Shown here: in pieces, positions 16,859-26,335 of the stretch | Position numbering within the stretch: position 1 is the first letter of the stretch | How the letters are laid out: the number at the start of each line of letters is the position of its first letter | Assembly: GCF_900103605.1 (NCBI RefSeq) | Contig: NZ_FNHY01000009.1 | Coordinates: 62,001 to 126,000, forward strand | Length of the DNA stretch: 64,000 nt | From: Psychrobacillus sp. OK028 | Lineage (GTDB): Bacteria; Bacillota; Bacilli; Bacillales_A; Planococcaceae | Direction of reading: 5' to 3' | Notes under the pieces: generated by a model | The model's database searches: none | Seen by the model: the letters and a program-made list of their open reading frames with translations, nothing else | What the model was told of the DNA's origin: nothing | Made by a program: the position numbers and the translations under genes

Positions 16859-18082
16859 CTAAATTAATTTATAATATTTATCTATATTAATCTCTTTGGT
16901 ATATTTAGTTTCATACAATTTTTTTGCATTTACAGACTCCATTTCAGTTAATGGTAAGTTTAAAAAATATCTATTAATACCATTCTCGAAATCCGTTATA
17001 TTACCTTGCGCAACATTCACACCACATTCAAATTCTGCTAAATCCTTTGCAATATCAGTTTCCGGACTCATAATTGATAAAACAGGTTTACCTGCCGCTA
17101 AGTATCCATAGGTTTTGCTTGGAACTCCGAGACCTTCAATGCCTTTTTCTAAGCTAACCAAACATAAGCTGCTTATGGATAAAACATCCGCATAATCTTG
17201 TCCTTGAAGAAATCCAAAGACTTTGGAATTTTTTATTTTGTTATTTTTTAAAAAATCCTTGACGTACTCTACTTTACTTCCGTGTCCTGAAAAAACAAAA
17301 AATATATCTTCTTTATTTTTGAACCTTAAGATTCCCTGTAAAATGGTATCCATATCCTGTACTGGACCCATATTCCCAGAATATAAAACTATGAATTTAT
17401 ACTTGTTTTTTATTTCCTTAAATTCATTATTAACAACTAGCAAACTCTGAACAATTTCTTCATTAGAGAACCAATTCGGAATAACTTTTAGATTTTTAGA
17501 ACTCTTCGCTATTTTGTGTCTCAATACATAATCTTTCATTTCATTTCCTAAAAGGACAACATTTGAAGCATTTGAATAGACTCGATTATTAATAAAATTC
17601 ATTAGCCTGTGAATTATTCCGTTTTCTTTTATGCTATTAATCTTTAAAGCGTTATCTGGATAAACATCAAAAGCAACGAATATAAATTCTGTTCCACAAA
17701 CTTTCTTTAATAAATACGTGATTAGAGGCAAAATAGGTGGGTTTGAGTATACAATGATTATTTTGAATTTTCTTAAGTAAAAAAACTTAGTAAACATAGA
17801 TAGGAAAAGTGAAAAAAAGTTAGATATACGACCGAATTTTGATTTATTGTTGTACATGGTGTACTTAACTCTTTTAATAGACACTCCTTCCAAATTCTCA
17901 TTAAGTTGTATTTTTTTAAAATTATTAGAAATGAATTCATGTGGATATCCGCATACTACTCCTACATCTAATCCCTTTTTTTTAAAACCTAGCGCAAGTT
18001 CAGTGATTAAAGTTGCAGAAGAAACATGTTCTGGATAAAAGTATTGACATAAGATTGCTACATCTTGTTTAATGTTTATCAC
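16859..18082 (-). CDS. glycosyltransferase family 4 (WcaI-like)
   Basis: GT-B transferase of about 407 residues: N-terminal ILCQYFYPEHVSSATLITELA, middle VYSNPPILPLITYLLKK, donor site YSGNMGPVQDMDTILQG and LVSLEKGIEGLGVPSKTYGYLAAGKPV. The profile is that of WcaI/WbuB-type transferases acting on N-acetylfucosamine or similar sugars, which suits the neighbouring capEFG genes. The start is unclear. GTG at 18082 has AAGGGA upstream; ATG at 18127 adds 15 residues but has no ribosome site; and a good GAGGTG lies 6 bases before an ATT codon at 18073. It is the first gene after a strong terminator, so it needs its own promoter. Confidence 0.85.
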   Translation of the reverse strand: MINIKQDVAILCQYFYPEHVSSATLITELALGFKKKGLDVGVVCGYPHEFISNNFKKIQLNENLEGVSIKRVKYTMYNNKSKFGRISNFFSLFLSMFTKFFYLRKFKIIIVYSNPPILPLITYLLKKVCGTEFIFVAFDVYPDNALKINSIKENGIIHRLMNFINNRVYSNASNVVLLGNEMKDYVLRHKIAKSSKNLKVIPNWFSNEEIVQSLLVVNNEFKEIKNKYKFIVLYSGNMGPVQDMDTILQGILRFKNKEDIFFVFSGHGSKVEYVKDFLKNNKIKNSKVFGFLQGQDYADVLSISSLCLVSLEKGIEGLGVPSKTYGYLAAGKPVLSIMSPETDIAKDLAEFECGVNVAQGNITDFENGINRYFLNLPLTEMESVNAKKLYETKYTKEINIDKYYKLI

Positions 18083-18232
18083 CTCAATTTTGTCCCTTAG
18101 CAAAGTAGTATTTTTTAGGATCCTCATTTTTATAATATGCTTTAATCTTGTGTAATATTAATAACCCTCAGTAATTCCAAAATTCCTCTCCTACACTTCA
18201 TTCCATTTCAAATCAAAAAAATGTTCAAATTA

Positions 18233-18272
18233 AAAACGCAAGAATGTTGATTTAACAACATTCTTGCGTTTT
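18233..18272 (-). terminator. terminator inside the polysaccharide locus
   Basis: Perfect 17-bp stem with arms at 18233-18249 and 18256-18272 and a 6-base loop; the arms begin AAAACGCAAGAATG and end in TTTT. It lies 75 bases past the acetyltransferase stop, so the locus is split into two transcription units. Confidence 0.9.
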
Positions 18273-18347
18273 CAATATTTATTGTATACTTGTTAAATAC
18301 CCCTGTTGGACAGCCTCTTTCTCTGGGATTTAATCTTTTATGATATT

Positions 18348-19037
18348 CTAACGATCTATATTGAAGTATTTATAAACATCCACGGGTGATGCTTTAGCAG
18401 GGCTGCCTTTATATATTTGCCCTGCGACCGCATTCTTAATTACTAATGCACCAGAGGAAATAAAACAATCCTTACCAACCTTTATCTCATCATTAAATGT
18501 ACTATTTACTCCTATAAAACAATTTTCTCCAATTTCACAATTTCCAGCAATAACTACATGTGATGAAATAAAACAATTATCCTTAATAACCGAACGGTGT
18601 CCTACATGGTTTCCACTCCATAAAATTACGTTATTTCCTACACTAACATGATGCTGTAATACATTGTTTTCAAAAATAAAACAATTTTCTCCGATTGTTA
18701 CATTTCTCCAAACAAAGGCTTTAGAGCTAACATAACTTACTAATTCATATCCCAGTTTCTTCGTTTCGTGATATAATCTCGTTCTTAATCTATTAAAATT
18801 TGTATAGGGAACTGCAACAAATGCTTTATATTCATTTGCTGGAAAAGTCTGATGTACCTTTTCAAAAGGAACAACTGGTAAATCATAAAGCTTGTCATTT
18901 TTTATATAGTCTTTCTCAGCAGTAAAAGCTACTATTTCATAGGCAGAGTCGTAAGTAAAATATTCATACGCAATTTCTGCAAGCTCACCAGCCCCTACAA
19001 TTACTAACTTTTCACCATTTTTCATAGGTCTAATCAT
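18348..19037 (-). CDS. NeuD/PglD-type sugar acyltransferase
   Basis: 229 residues: an N-terminal Rossmann-like sugar-nucleotide binding part (KLVIVGAGELAEIAYEYF) and a C-terminal left-handed beta-helix with at least six hexapeptide turns (for example IGENCF, VGNNVI, IKDNCF, IGENCF, VGKDCF). Relatives N-acetylate UDP- or dTDP-linked 4-amino sugars (PglD, VioB) or O-acetylate sialic acid (NeuD). The candidate catalytic histidine is in SGNHVGH. With RmlA, RmlB and a DegT aminotransferase in the same locus, acetylation of a dTDP-4-amino-4,6-dideoxyhexose is the most likely reaction, but this is inference. ATG 19037 was chosen over GTG 19046 for spacing from GGTGAG. Confidence 0.85.
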   Translation of the reverse strand: MIRPMKNGEKLVIVGAGELAEIAYEYFTYDSAYEIVAFTAEKDYIKNDKLYDLPVVPFEKVHQTFPANEYKAFVAVPYTNFNRLRTRLYHETKKLGYELVSYVSSKAFVWRNVTIGENCFIFENNVLQHHVSVGNNVILWSGNHVGHRSVIKDNCFISSHVVIAGNCEIGENCFIGVNSTFNDEIKVGKDCFISSGALVIKNAVAGQIYKGSPAKASPVDVYKYFNIDR

Positions 19038-19138
19038 TGAATCCACTCACCATATTCTTTTATAATTTTTTATTTCTTCCTATAAAAACATATGATTAAT
19101 AATAGTTTGATATTCATAAATTGCCATCCCTTTTCCAG

Positions 19139-20272
19139 CTACAGCATTCCATACTTCTGAAATAAATCGTAATATTGCTTAGCAGTATTTTCATTTTTTC
19201 TCTTTTCAACTAATTTTCTACTTATCTCACCATGAGAAACAAATAGTTCTGGGTTTTCAATGTATTTTATGATACTCTCAACAAAATCTTCTAATTTCAA
19301 TTCACATATAAAACAATTTACATTATTTATTGAATGGTAATCGATATGATTAATTTTATTGCTAATTACTACCCCCATTCCTGAAGCTCTTGCTTCATAT
19401 ATAGTGCCATTTCCGTTTGAGTAAGTAGCTGGAAGAATTAATATATCTGAATGTTTATAGACTAAGTGCATATTACCCCATGAATCTATTTTATCCAAGA
19501 ATTTAACATTCTTTATTTTCTTTTTTTCAATATAAGCTGCACACTCTAATTGAAGAGGTCCATCGCTATTCATAAGTAATTCAGTATTAGGATATTTTTC
19601 AAATATCTTTTCAAAAACTTCTATTACAAATAAAGGCTGATACCTTTCAATCAACCTATTAGCAAAGAGAATTCTAAATACATCACTCTTATTTTTTACT
19701 CTTAATGGGTGTGCATAATATTCATCCAAATCTTGAGGATAACTAGTCCAATTTACCTTTTCTTTATCAAATCCTATTTCTTCTATAAACTGTTTTTGAG
19801 CTACTTGACCCATTCCAAGATACAGGTCCGCACCTCTAAAAAACCTATTTAGGACAGTTAACTCTTTTTTACTATTCTCTTTAGTCCTTAAGTCATTTGA
19901 TTGGTCGCTATCATTTTTAACATACCTTAAAGGCTCACTCAGGAAAACAACTTTTTTATTAAACAACTTAGCCAGTTTAAATATTAGATAGTGCCATTTC
20001 ATGAACCCACCTAACAAAATAACATCTGGTTTAAATCTTATAAGATCAAAGAATAAGCCAAAAGAGAAATATCCTATCATTGGCAGTCTACCTGAACACT
20101 TCATTATCTTACATTTGTCACCAAGGGGAATTTTCCACCATGTAGGTCTAGTTTCACCGATATGCTCATAAAACCAAAACTCTGCATCAAAATATTCTTG
20201 TAGTGCATAACAAAACTTTACTTGGTAAGGGGCTGCTAGGTTACTTATGAAAACTATTTTTTTCTTTAGCAC
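19139..20272 (-). CDS. glycosyltransferase, GT4-like
   Basis: 377 residues with a GT-B layout: FISNLAAPYQVKFCYALQEYF at the N-terminus, LLGGFMKWHYLIFKLAKLF, and a donor domain with ILFANRLIERYQPLFVIEVFEK and ILPATYSNGNGTIYEARASGMGVV, the equivalent of the E-x7-E motif. Donor and acceptor are unknown. AAGGAGG lies 8 bases before the GTG start. Intergenic gaps to both neighbours are about 100 bases, larger than within the rest of the operon, but no terminator is seen in them. Confidence 0.85.
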   Translation of the reverse strand: MLKKKIVFISNLAAPYQVKFCYALQEYFDAEFWFYEHIGETRPTWWKIPLGDKCKIMKCSGRLPMIGYFSFGLFFDLIRFKPDVILLGGFMKWHYLIFKLAKLFNKKVVFLSEPLRYVKNDSDQSNDLRTKENSKKELTVLNRFFRGADLYLGMGQVAQKQFIEEIGFDKEKVNWTSYPQDLDEYYAHPLRVKNKSDVFRILFANRLIERYQPLFVIEVFEKIFEKYPNTELLMNSDGPLQLECAAYIEKKKIKNVKFLDKIDSWGNMHLVYKHSDILILPATYSNGNGTIYEARASGMGVVISNKINHIDYHSINNVNCFICELKLEDFVESIIKYIENPELFVSHGEISRKLVEKRKNENTAKQYYDLFQKYGML

Positions 20273-20379
20273 TTCTTGTTCCTCCTTGCTACACTACTAC
20301 TTTGTTACATAATATTATAAAAATAATTTCAGGATTTGGATTTTTATTATGTTTAAATATATTCTGATTCTTTATACCA

Positions 20380-21666
20380 CTAACTTTGGAAGGAGTGTTT
20401 TTTAAGTACATATTGTGCTAATAGATATTTACCAAACTCAGCTCCCGCCATTGCGAGACTGAAGATCAGAATTGCTTGGACGGCAGACAAACCTAAAATT
20501 TTCGCAAAATAAAATACGAAAATAACTAGTACTATTTTAGTAATATTCAAATATAATTGAAGTTGCTGCTCTTCAAAAACAAAAAAAACCATACTAATTG
20601 GATGGAATATAAAATGTGTAAATCCATATATTGCCAATGTGCTAGCGAAAACACCGCCATTGTACCAATCCCCACCAAATACAAAAACGAATAACTTTGG
20701 ACCAAGTAGTAGTAGAATAATCATAGGCATTGAACCAATAATTGATAATTTCTTTAATAGACTGCTAGATAATCTTTTTATTTCTTTAGGATTTAATCTT
20801 CCTAAGCTAGCTACTTCACCATAAAATACATCCTCCACGGATTTCCCTATTATACCCATTGGTAAAAATGTAATTGTTAAGGCAAGACCATAATATCCGA
20901 CTGTCTCAGGGCTATAAAAAGCAGAAAGAAATAACACAGGGAGCTGGCTTGTTAAGGAAATAATAAAAAGTGTTGGAGCAGAAAACTTTGGAAACTTAAT
21001 ATACCTTTTAGCACACCACCAAATTGACCTTTTATCAATATTTATAAATAGTGATTTGCGTTCTTTTGCAATTGGAATATAGAGATTAAGAATTCCAGCG
21101 CTTTGACCAAGAATTTGACCAACTATTAAACCTATAGGACCAAAACTCATTAGACCAAGAGCAATTTTCCCACCGTTACCAATGATACTTTGTGAATACT
21201 TTGTCCTGGCAATGCCTTTATAATTCTTTGTTCTTAAAGCCCATTCAATCAAAATTGAGTATAATCCCGTCATAAAGAAGCCTAAGACAATAAAATATTT
21301 AAAACTAACTAGATTAGCAGCATTAAGCATAAGAAGAAAGTATTCACTAAAGAGAAAAATAAATATTGTAAGTAAAAGAGAAATTAAACATAAAATAATT
21401 AGACTTAACGAAAGTAAATTAACCGCTTGATTATCATTCTCTGCAATTGGAATGGCAGATTCGTAGCTTAGAGTACCCAATAAACTAATTATTCCTAGGA
21501 TAGAAATAAATAAAGTGAGTGTACTAAATTCTTCTGGTGAATATATTCTAGTAATGACAGGAGATAACAAAAGCGAAACTACTTGCGCAAAAGCCGCGCC
21601 ACTTGCAATCATAATCACATTTTTCGTAAATCTATCCTTAAATATCCCCTTGATTTTTATATTCAT
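20380..21666 (-). CDS. wzx: oligosaccharide flippase (Wzx-like, MATE/MOP superfamily)
   Basis: About 428 residues with 12 or more membrane segments spread evenly along the chain, beginning NVIMIASGAAFAQVVSLLLSP, the characteristic first helix of the polysaccharide transporter family. Such proteins flip undecaprenyl-diphosphate-linked repeat units across the membrane. It is paired with the Wzy-like polymerase of the same locus. The ATG at 21666 or a TTG one codon before it may be used; the ribosome site is weak. Confidence 0.9.
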   Translation of the reverse strand: MNIKIKGIFKDRFTKNVIMIASGAAFAQVVSLLLSPVITRIYSPEEFSTLTLFISILGIISLLGTLSYESAIPIAENDNQAVNLLSLSLIILCLISLLLTIFIFLFSEYFLLMLNAANLVSFKYFIVLGFFMTGLYSILIEWALRTKNYKGIARTKYSQSIIGNGGKIALGLMSFGPIGLIVGQILGQSAGILNLYIPIAKERKSLFINIDKRSIWWCAKRYIKFPKFSAPTLFIISLTSQLPVLFLSAFYSPETVGYYGLALTITFLPMGIIGKSVEDVFYGEVASLGRLNPKEIKRLSSSLLKKLSIIGSMPMIILLLLGPKLFVFVFGGDWYNGGVFASTLAIYGFTHFIFHPISMVFFVFEEQQLQLYLNITKIVLVIFVFYFAKILGLSAVQAILIFSLAMAGAEFGKYLLAQYVLKKHSFQS

Positions 21667-21753
21667 CAATGGTCAATCGCCTTCCAAATGAAAAATGTAC
21701 AGCAAAACAGAAATTTATGATTCTGTTTTTTGAATAGGAGATAGTTTTTTTTT

Positions 21754-22662
21754 TTATATATGGTTAAGGTTAACATAATGTTGAATCGTTTCTTTTAACC
21801 CTTCTTCTAACCGATAAATAGGAGACCATTCTAAGGTAGCTATCGCTTTACTATTTGAGAGAACACTTCTTTCAATCTCTCCTTCTCTCAATACTTTATA
21901 GTCAGGCTCAGTATGAACCCCCATCAAGTCTGATATCTCTTTATATAATTGTTTAATAGACAATTCTCTATTTGAACTAATATTAAAAATGCCAGTTTGC
22001 TCCGATAGCATGGATTGAATACATGCATGTGCAACATCTTTTACATAGATAAAGTCTCTTGTTTGCTTGCCATCATAAATAATGGGAGTTTCACCTTCTA
22101 TTAAACGCTGGATAAGACTTGTAATGACCCCATTTGGTTGCTTAGGGCCAAAGACATTGGAAAATCGCAATATGCTGCTTTTAACATCAAATAATTTTTC
22201 ATATAGCTGTGCATACTTTTCTGCAGATAGTTTAGAAAGTGCATAAAAAGACAGTGCTGAGAGTTTATTGTCTTCATAAACTGGAAATTTAGTAGGATTA
22301 CCATATACGGCTGCTGTAGAAGCTATCACGCATTTTTTCACTTCATATTGTCTTGAATAACGTAAAATATTCAAAGTGCCAAATAAGTTGGCTTGACAAT
22401 CTTCTACTGGGTTATTCATTGATTGGATGACTGAAGATTGTGCAGCCAAATGAATAACATAATCTGGAGATTCTATTTGAAAAACAGTTTCTAACTCGTT
22501 TTTGGTAATATCAATTTCATAGAAGGAAATATTTTCTGGTAGGTTAGTTAGACTTCCATTTGATAAATTATCTACTGCTGTTACCGCAATTTGTTTTTCG
22601 AGTAAGGCTTGAACGACGTAAGATCCAATGAAACCTGCTGCTCCAGTGACTAATACTTTCAA
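21754..22662 (-). CDS. NAD-dependent sugar epimerase (GalE/WbpP-like SDR)
   Basis: 302-residue extended SDR: GAAGFIGSYVV binds NAD, IASTAAVYGNP and YALSKLSAEKY give the catalytic Ser/Thr and the Y-x3-K pair, and RDFIYVKDVA is the sugar-binding part. This fits a UDP-hexose or UDP-N-acetylhexosamine 4-epimerase; the substrate cannot be fixed. TTG at 22662 is the start because CGGAGG lies 7 bases ahead and the protein then begins MKVLVTGAAGF. The reading frame is open for 44 further codons upstream to 22794, overlapping the decarboxylase gene end, but that extension has no family match. Confidence 0.87.
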   Translation of the reverse strand: MKVLVTGAAGFIGSYVVQALLEKQIAVTAVDNLSNGSLTNLPENISFYEIDITKNELETVFQIESPDYVIHLAAQSSVIQSMNNPVEDCQANLFGTLNILRYSRQYEVKKCVIASTAAVYGNPTKFPVYEDNKLSALSFYALSKLSAEKYAQLYEKLFDVKSSILRFSNVFGPKQPNGVITSLIQRLIEGETPIIYDGKQTRDFIYVKDVAHACIQSMLSEQTGIFNISSNRELSIKQLYKEISDLMGVHTEPDYKVLREGEIERSVLSNSKAIATLEWSPIYRLEEGLKETIQHYVNLNHI

Positions 22663-22777
22663 ATGTTTTCCTCCGATTTGATTGGATTTCAATGCGTGAA
22701 AATCTTTTTCTATACATTTTCTAAGATGTGAAACTCGTTTCATATCCATCGTTCTTAAATTGAAAACGAAGTAATAA

Positions 22778-24064
22778 TTAAAAGACATACACATTACTAT
22801 TAATAAAATCGTCTAGCTTTTCTTTCTGTCTAACTATCTTAAAATTTTTCCCTATTTTAGCTATAATTGGTGGCCTTTCTTTAATGAAAGGAGGATTTAG
22901 AACTATTGTATATGCTCCAACATTACTAAAAATAAGGAAGTCTCCAATTTTAGGTATTTCACCTATATAATCAATCAGTAAATAATCCTTTTCCATACAA
23001 GTACAACCAACTACATTGAACTTATCAGCCTTATAAACATCTTTGTTTGTTTTCACTAGCTCCATAGGGGTATTTTTCTTGTAAATAGTTGGCTTAATAT
23101 TATGAACACTTCCATCAACAAGGACAAAATATTCATTTTTATTCTTCTTTACGTCGACTACTTTACAAAAGAATTTGAAGGTATCGACTACTATAGACAA
23201 ACCAGGTTCCATTATTAAAAATGGCTCATTTTTAAAATGAGCTTTTTCTTTATTCATAATAGAACAGATCGTTGTGGCGTAATCATCATAAGACGGAACG
23301 TTATTTAGTTGCATTGTCTCTGGTACATTTCCATAAAAACCTCCACCTATATCAAGATATTCAAGTGTATTTGACATATATTCTTTTGAAATATCACATA
23401 ATGTTTGAGTTATCTTCTCATATACTTTTAAACTTCTTATATGAGTAGAGCAATGTCCGTGAAGGCCGACTACGGTTAAATTTTCTATTTTATTTAACTC
23501 ACTTAATGCTTTTTCAAAGTTCCCATTTTCTAAACAAAAACCAAACCTACTTTGTTTAAATCCATCTTGTAGCGGACTCATTCCGTCGATAGTCATATCA
23601 AAGTTGACTCTTAATCCGACTTTATAATTTTTACTTTTATCTTTGAGAATTAAATCTTTTATAATCTCAATCTCGTAAAACGAATCAAGGTTTACAATAC
23701 TTCCCTCTTTTAACGCCAAAGCAATGTCCTCTTGAGACTTCAGCGGACCATTAAAAATAATTTTCTTGGGATCTACCCTTATTTTGAGAGCTAGGTCATA
23801 CTCAATTCTAGATACAACTTCAGCGTAGCCTCCTAAATTAGAAATCTCTTTTATTAATGTGGGCAAATAGTTAGTCTTATATGAATATCCAATAATAATA
23901 TTGCTATATCTACTTTTAAATGCTGAAAACATATTTAAATAATTCGCTCTTAGCTGTTCTAAATCAAACAGGTAAAATGAATCACCAAATCGTTTTTTTA
24001 AATGGTTGAGATTTTCTGAATCAACCTTGTTCTCACTTTCCCAATTATCTTGAGTTTTCTGCAT
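22778..24064 (-). CDS. PLP-dependent decarboxylase, fold type III (diaminopimelate/ornithine decarboxylase family)
   Basis: 428 residues with an alanine-racemase-like barrel then a beta domain. The PLP lysine is in GYSYKTNYLP; LHGHCSTH and DIGGGFYG are phosphate-loop motifs; CTCMEKDYL matches the C-E-x-D active-site motif of the other subunit. One key position is altered: the EPGR motif, whose arginine contacts the cofactor phosphate in ornithine decarboxylase, reads EPGL. The enzyme may therefore act on an unusual substrate or have changed chemistry. It overlaps the ATP-grasp gene by 20 bases and so is translated with it. General lysine or polyamine synthesis would be odd in this setting; making an amine or amino acid for polysaccharide decoration is my inference. 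Confidence 0.8.
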   Translation of the reverse strand: MQKTQDNWESENKVDSENLNHLKKRFGDSFYLFDLEQLRANYLNMFSAFKSRYSNIIIGYSYKTNYLPTLIKEISNLGGYAEVVSRIEYDLALKIRVDPKKIIFNGPLKSQEDIALALKEGSIVNLDSFYEIEIIKDLILKDKSKNYKVGLRVNFDMTIDGMSPLQDGFKQSRFGFCLENGNFEKALSELNKIENLTVVGLHGHCSTHIRSLKVYEKITQTLCDISKEYMSNTLEYLDIGGGFYGNVPETMQLNNVPSYDDYATTICSIMNKEKAHFKNEPFLIMEPGLSIVVDTFKFFCKVVDVKKNKNEYFVLVDGSVHNIKPTIYKKNTPMELVKTNKDVYKADKFNVVGCTCMEKDYLLIDYIGEIPKIGDFLIFSNVGAYTIVLNPPFIKERPPIIAKIGKNFKIVRQKEKLDDFINSNVYVF

Positions 24065-25274
24065 AATTAGCCTCTTTAGTTGTAATTTGTATATCTATAT
24101 AATGTTTAATATTATTCATTTTGAATTTTAACTCTTCATAAAATTCAAACTCAAGTAATATAATTCCTATAATTTTATCTAACCCATCAAAGCCATCGAT
24201 TTCATCCCCACGTTCTCTATACATCACTTTGTCAATGATATTGCCGTTGATTTCATCTGAAAACTTTATATTATTCAAAACCCCTTTTTCTAATGAATGC
24301 AGATAATAGGTAGCATAATATTTTGGATATTTGGAATCTTCCATTCTAATCACAAAATTATTTACTGTAGCTTCCACTATCACTTTTACTAAGTCCACTC
24401 CAGTTGCGACCTTTAATAATTGGGAAACCCTATTTGCTCCATTCCTTGCAGCCATCTCAATAATAAAAGGATTACCATTCTGATTGAACACCACATCAAA
24501 ATTTAAAACACCCATATTAATATTCAAACAATCAATTACTTTTTGTAATTCATTCCGAACGATTGATAGTTTTTCTTCTTCCATGAACACCGGATAACTA
24601 TTGCCCATTGGAACAAACGAATTTCCCTCAATATCTCTATAACCGTTTATAAAACCAAAATATTCAATTATTCCATTTACTACTATTAAGTCACCACCAA
24701 TCGTATACTCATGAGCCATATCAATATATTCTTCGACAATGACCATTTTTTGTTTTGACTTTGAAAGAGCATATTCAAATGCCGGGTTAAATTCTTCCTC
24801 AGAAAATATCCGCGAAATTCCCCTGCTACCACTGGAGTCAACTGGCTTAACCATTAATGGAAACTGAAATTCTATTAGGCATTCCTTTGCCTCACTTTTT
24901 GAAAAGAAGCTCCTCGCTTTTGGACAGTTGAAGCCATTATCCCTTAAAAAATTTCTGAATAAATTTTTATTGGATAAAATTAATACAGATTCATATGGAT
25001 TAGATGGTAAGTTTAGTTTATTAGCTACATAAGCCGCTGTAGCTATTGCTATTTCTGATGAATAAGCAACAATTCCATCGATTTTCTTTTGCTTAGCAAT
25101 TTCTAGTACTGCTTCTTTATCTGTTGTGCTTACACAATAATATTCATCCGAAAAATATTGCCCTGGATTATCTAGTAAGTAATCACACAGAATGGTGTAA
25201 TACCCCTGTTCTTTTGCATATTTTATTGCAATAACTTGCTCAGTTGATCCTCCAAGTAACATAACCGTTTTCAT
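24045..25274 (-). CDS. ATP-grasp ligase
   Basis: 409 residues of the carbamoyl-phosphate-synthase/PurK-like ATP-grasp superfamily. The N-terminal part is Rossmann-like (MLLGGSTEQVIAIKYAKEQGY); the ATP-grasp fold holds FPLMVKPVDSSGSRGISRI (the P-loop-like element), MVIVEEYIDMAHEYTIGG, and the metal-binding NPFIIEMAARNGANR near residue 275-290. Such enzymes activate a carboxylate as acyl phosphate and join it to an amine or thiol. Substrates are not evident. The GGGGTG before the ATG at 25274 sets the start. It sits between rmlB and the overlapping decarboxylase gene, so a role in linking an amino acid or amine to a sugar is likely but unproved. Confidence 0.82.
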   Translation of the reverse strand: MKTVMLLGGSTEQVIAIKYAKEQGYYTILCDYLLDNPGQYFSDEYYCVSTTDKEAVLEIAKQKKIDGIVAYSSEIAIATAAYVANKLNLPSNPYESVLILSNKNLFRNFLRDNGFNCPKARSFFSKSEAKECLIEFQFPLMVKPVDSSGSRGISRIFSEEEFNPAFEYALSKSKQKMVIVEEYIDMAHEYTIGGDLIVVNGIIEYFGFINGYRDIEGNSFVPMGNSYPVFMEEEKLSIVRNELQKVIDCLNINMGVLNFDVVFNQNGNPFIIEMAARNGANRVSQLLKVATGVDLVKVIVEATVNNFVIRMEDSKYPKYYATYYLHSLEKGVLNNIKFSDEINGNIIDKVMYRERGDEIDGFDGLDKIIGIILLEFEFYEELKFKMNNIKHYIDIQITTKEANYAENSR

Positions 25275-25340
25275 TAGCACACCCCAGTAGTAGAAATTTT
25301 CAAAAATCTAGTTCGAAATAGAAATAACAGAAATGGCACT

Positions 25341-26324
25341 TTACTTATTTCGAAAGTACCATTGAATTGTTTTTTCAATACCTTCATTAAAGGAAATAGA
25401 AGGAGACCATCCTAACTCTTTACTGATTTTTAAATTATCGATTGCATATCTTCTATCGTGTCCAAGTCTATCAGCTACAAATTGGATTAAATCCTCACTC
25501 TTTTTTAAATAGTTTAGAATTATTTTTATCGTTTCTATATTTTCTTTTTCATTATTTCCACCTATGTTATATACTTCGCCAAGCCTTCCATTATGGAGAA
25601 CAGTATCTATTGCAGTGCAGTGATCTTCTACATGCAACCAGTCTCTCACCTGTTTCCCATCACCGTATACTGGCAATGGAAGGTCATTTAAAGCACGAGA
25701 AATAATTAAAGGAATTAACTTCTCAGGATATTGGAATGGACCATAATTGTTCGAGCATCTTGTAGTTACTACAGGTAATTTGTATGTTTCATAGTAAGCA
25801 CGTACCATCATGTCTGCAGATGCTTTAGATGCTGAATAGGGACTATTAGGTGAGAGATTTGTATCCTCGGTAAAATATCCTTCTTTTCCTAATGCACCAT
25901 ATGCTTCATCTGTTGAAATTTGAATAAATTTAGTTTTTTCCTTGTATTCATTACAATACTTATCTGTTTGATTTACCTTCCAATACTGTTTTGCTGCGTT
26001 TAATAAAGCTTGTGTTCCTAACACATTGGTTCTTATAAACAACTCAGGATCATCAATACTTTTATCCACATGGGATTCGGCAGCAAAATGCACAACAGCT
26101 TGAATATCAAATTGTTGAAAGAGTTTAGTTAATAATTCTCGATCACAAATATCTCCTTTTACAAAGTGATATTTTTCACTATTCTCGATATCTTTTAAAT
26201 TCCGAAGATTTCCAGCGTAAGTTAATAAGTCTAAATTAACAATGGTGTAATCATATTTTAAGAGCATATGTCTTATAAAATTCGAACCTATAAACCCTGC
26301 TCCACCTGTAACTAGAATATTCAT
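25341..26324 (-). CDS. rmlB: dTDP-glucose 4,6-dehydratase
   Basis: 327-residue extended SDR that converts dTDP-glucose to dTDP-4-keto-6-deoxyglucose. Family motifs: GGAGFIGSNFIRH (NAD), HFAAESHVDKSI, QISTDEAYGALG with the catalytic Asp-Glu, YSASKASADM (Tyr and Lys) and RCSNNYGPFQYPEKLIP. No rmlC or rmlD follows, so the product is probably aminated by the DegT protein rather than made into rhamnose. It is 11 bases after rmlA, and GAGGAG precedes its ATG. Confidence 0.95.
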   Translation of the reverse strand: MNILVTGGAGFIGSNFIRHMLLKYDYTIVNLDLLTYAGNLRNLKDIENSEKYHFVKGDICDRELLTKLFQQFDIQAVVHFAAESHVDKSIDDPELFIRTNVLGTQALLNAAKQYWKVNQTDKYCNEYKEKTKFIQISTDEAYGALGKEGYFTEDTNLSPNSPYSASKASADMMVRAYYETYKLPVVTTRCSNNYGPFQYPEKLIPLIISRALNDLPLPVYGDGKQVRDWLHVEDHCTAIDTVLHNGRLGEVYNIGGNNEKENIETIKIILNYLKKSEDLIQFVADRLGHDRRYAIDNLKISKELGWSPSISFNEGIEKTIQWYFRNK

Positions 26325-26335
26325 TTTAGTCTCCT

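Noticed and set aside
22663-22794. 44-codon N-terminal extension of the GalE-like epimerase
   Set aside because: It lies before a strong CGGAGG site, has no similarity to SDR proteins and overlaps the decarboxylase gene.
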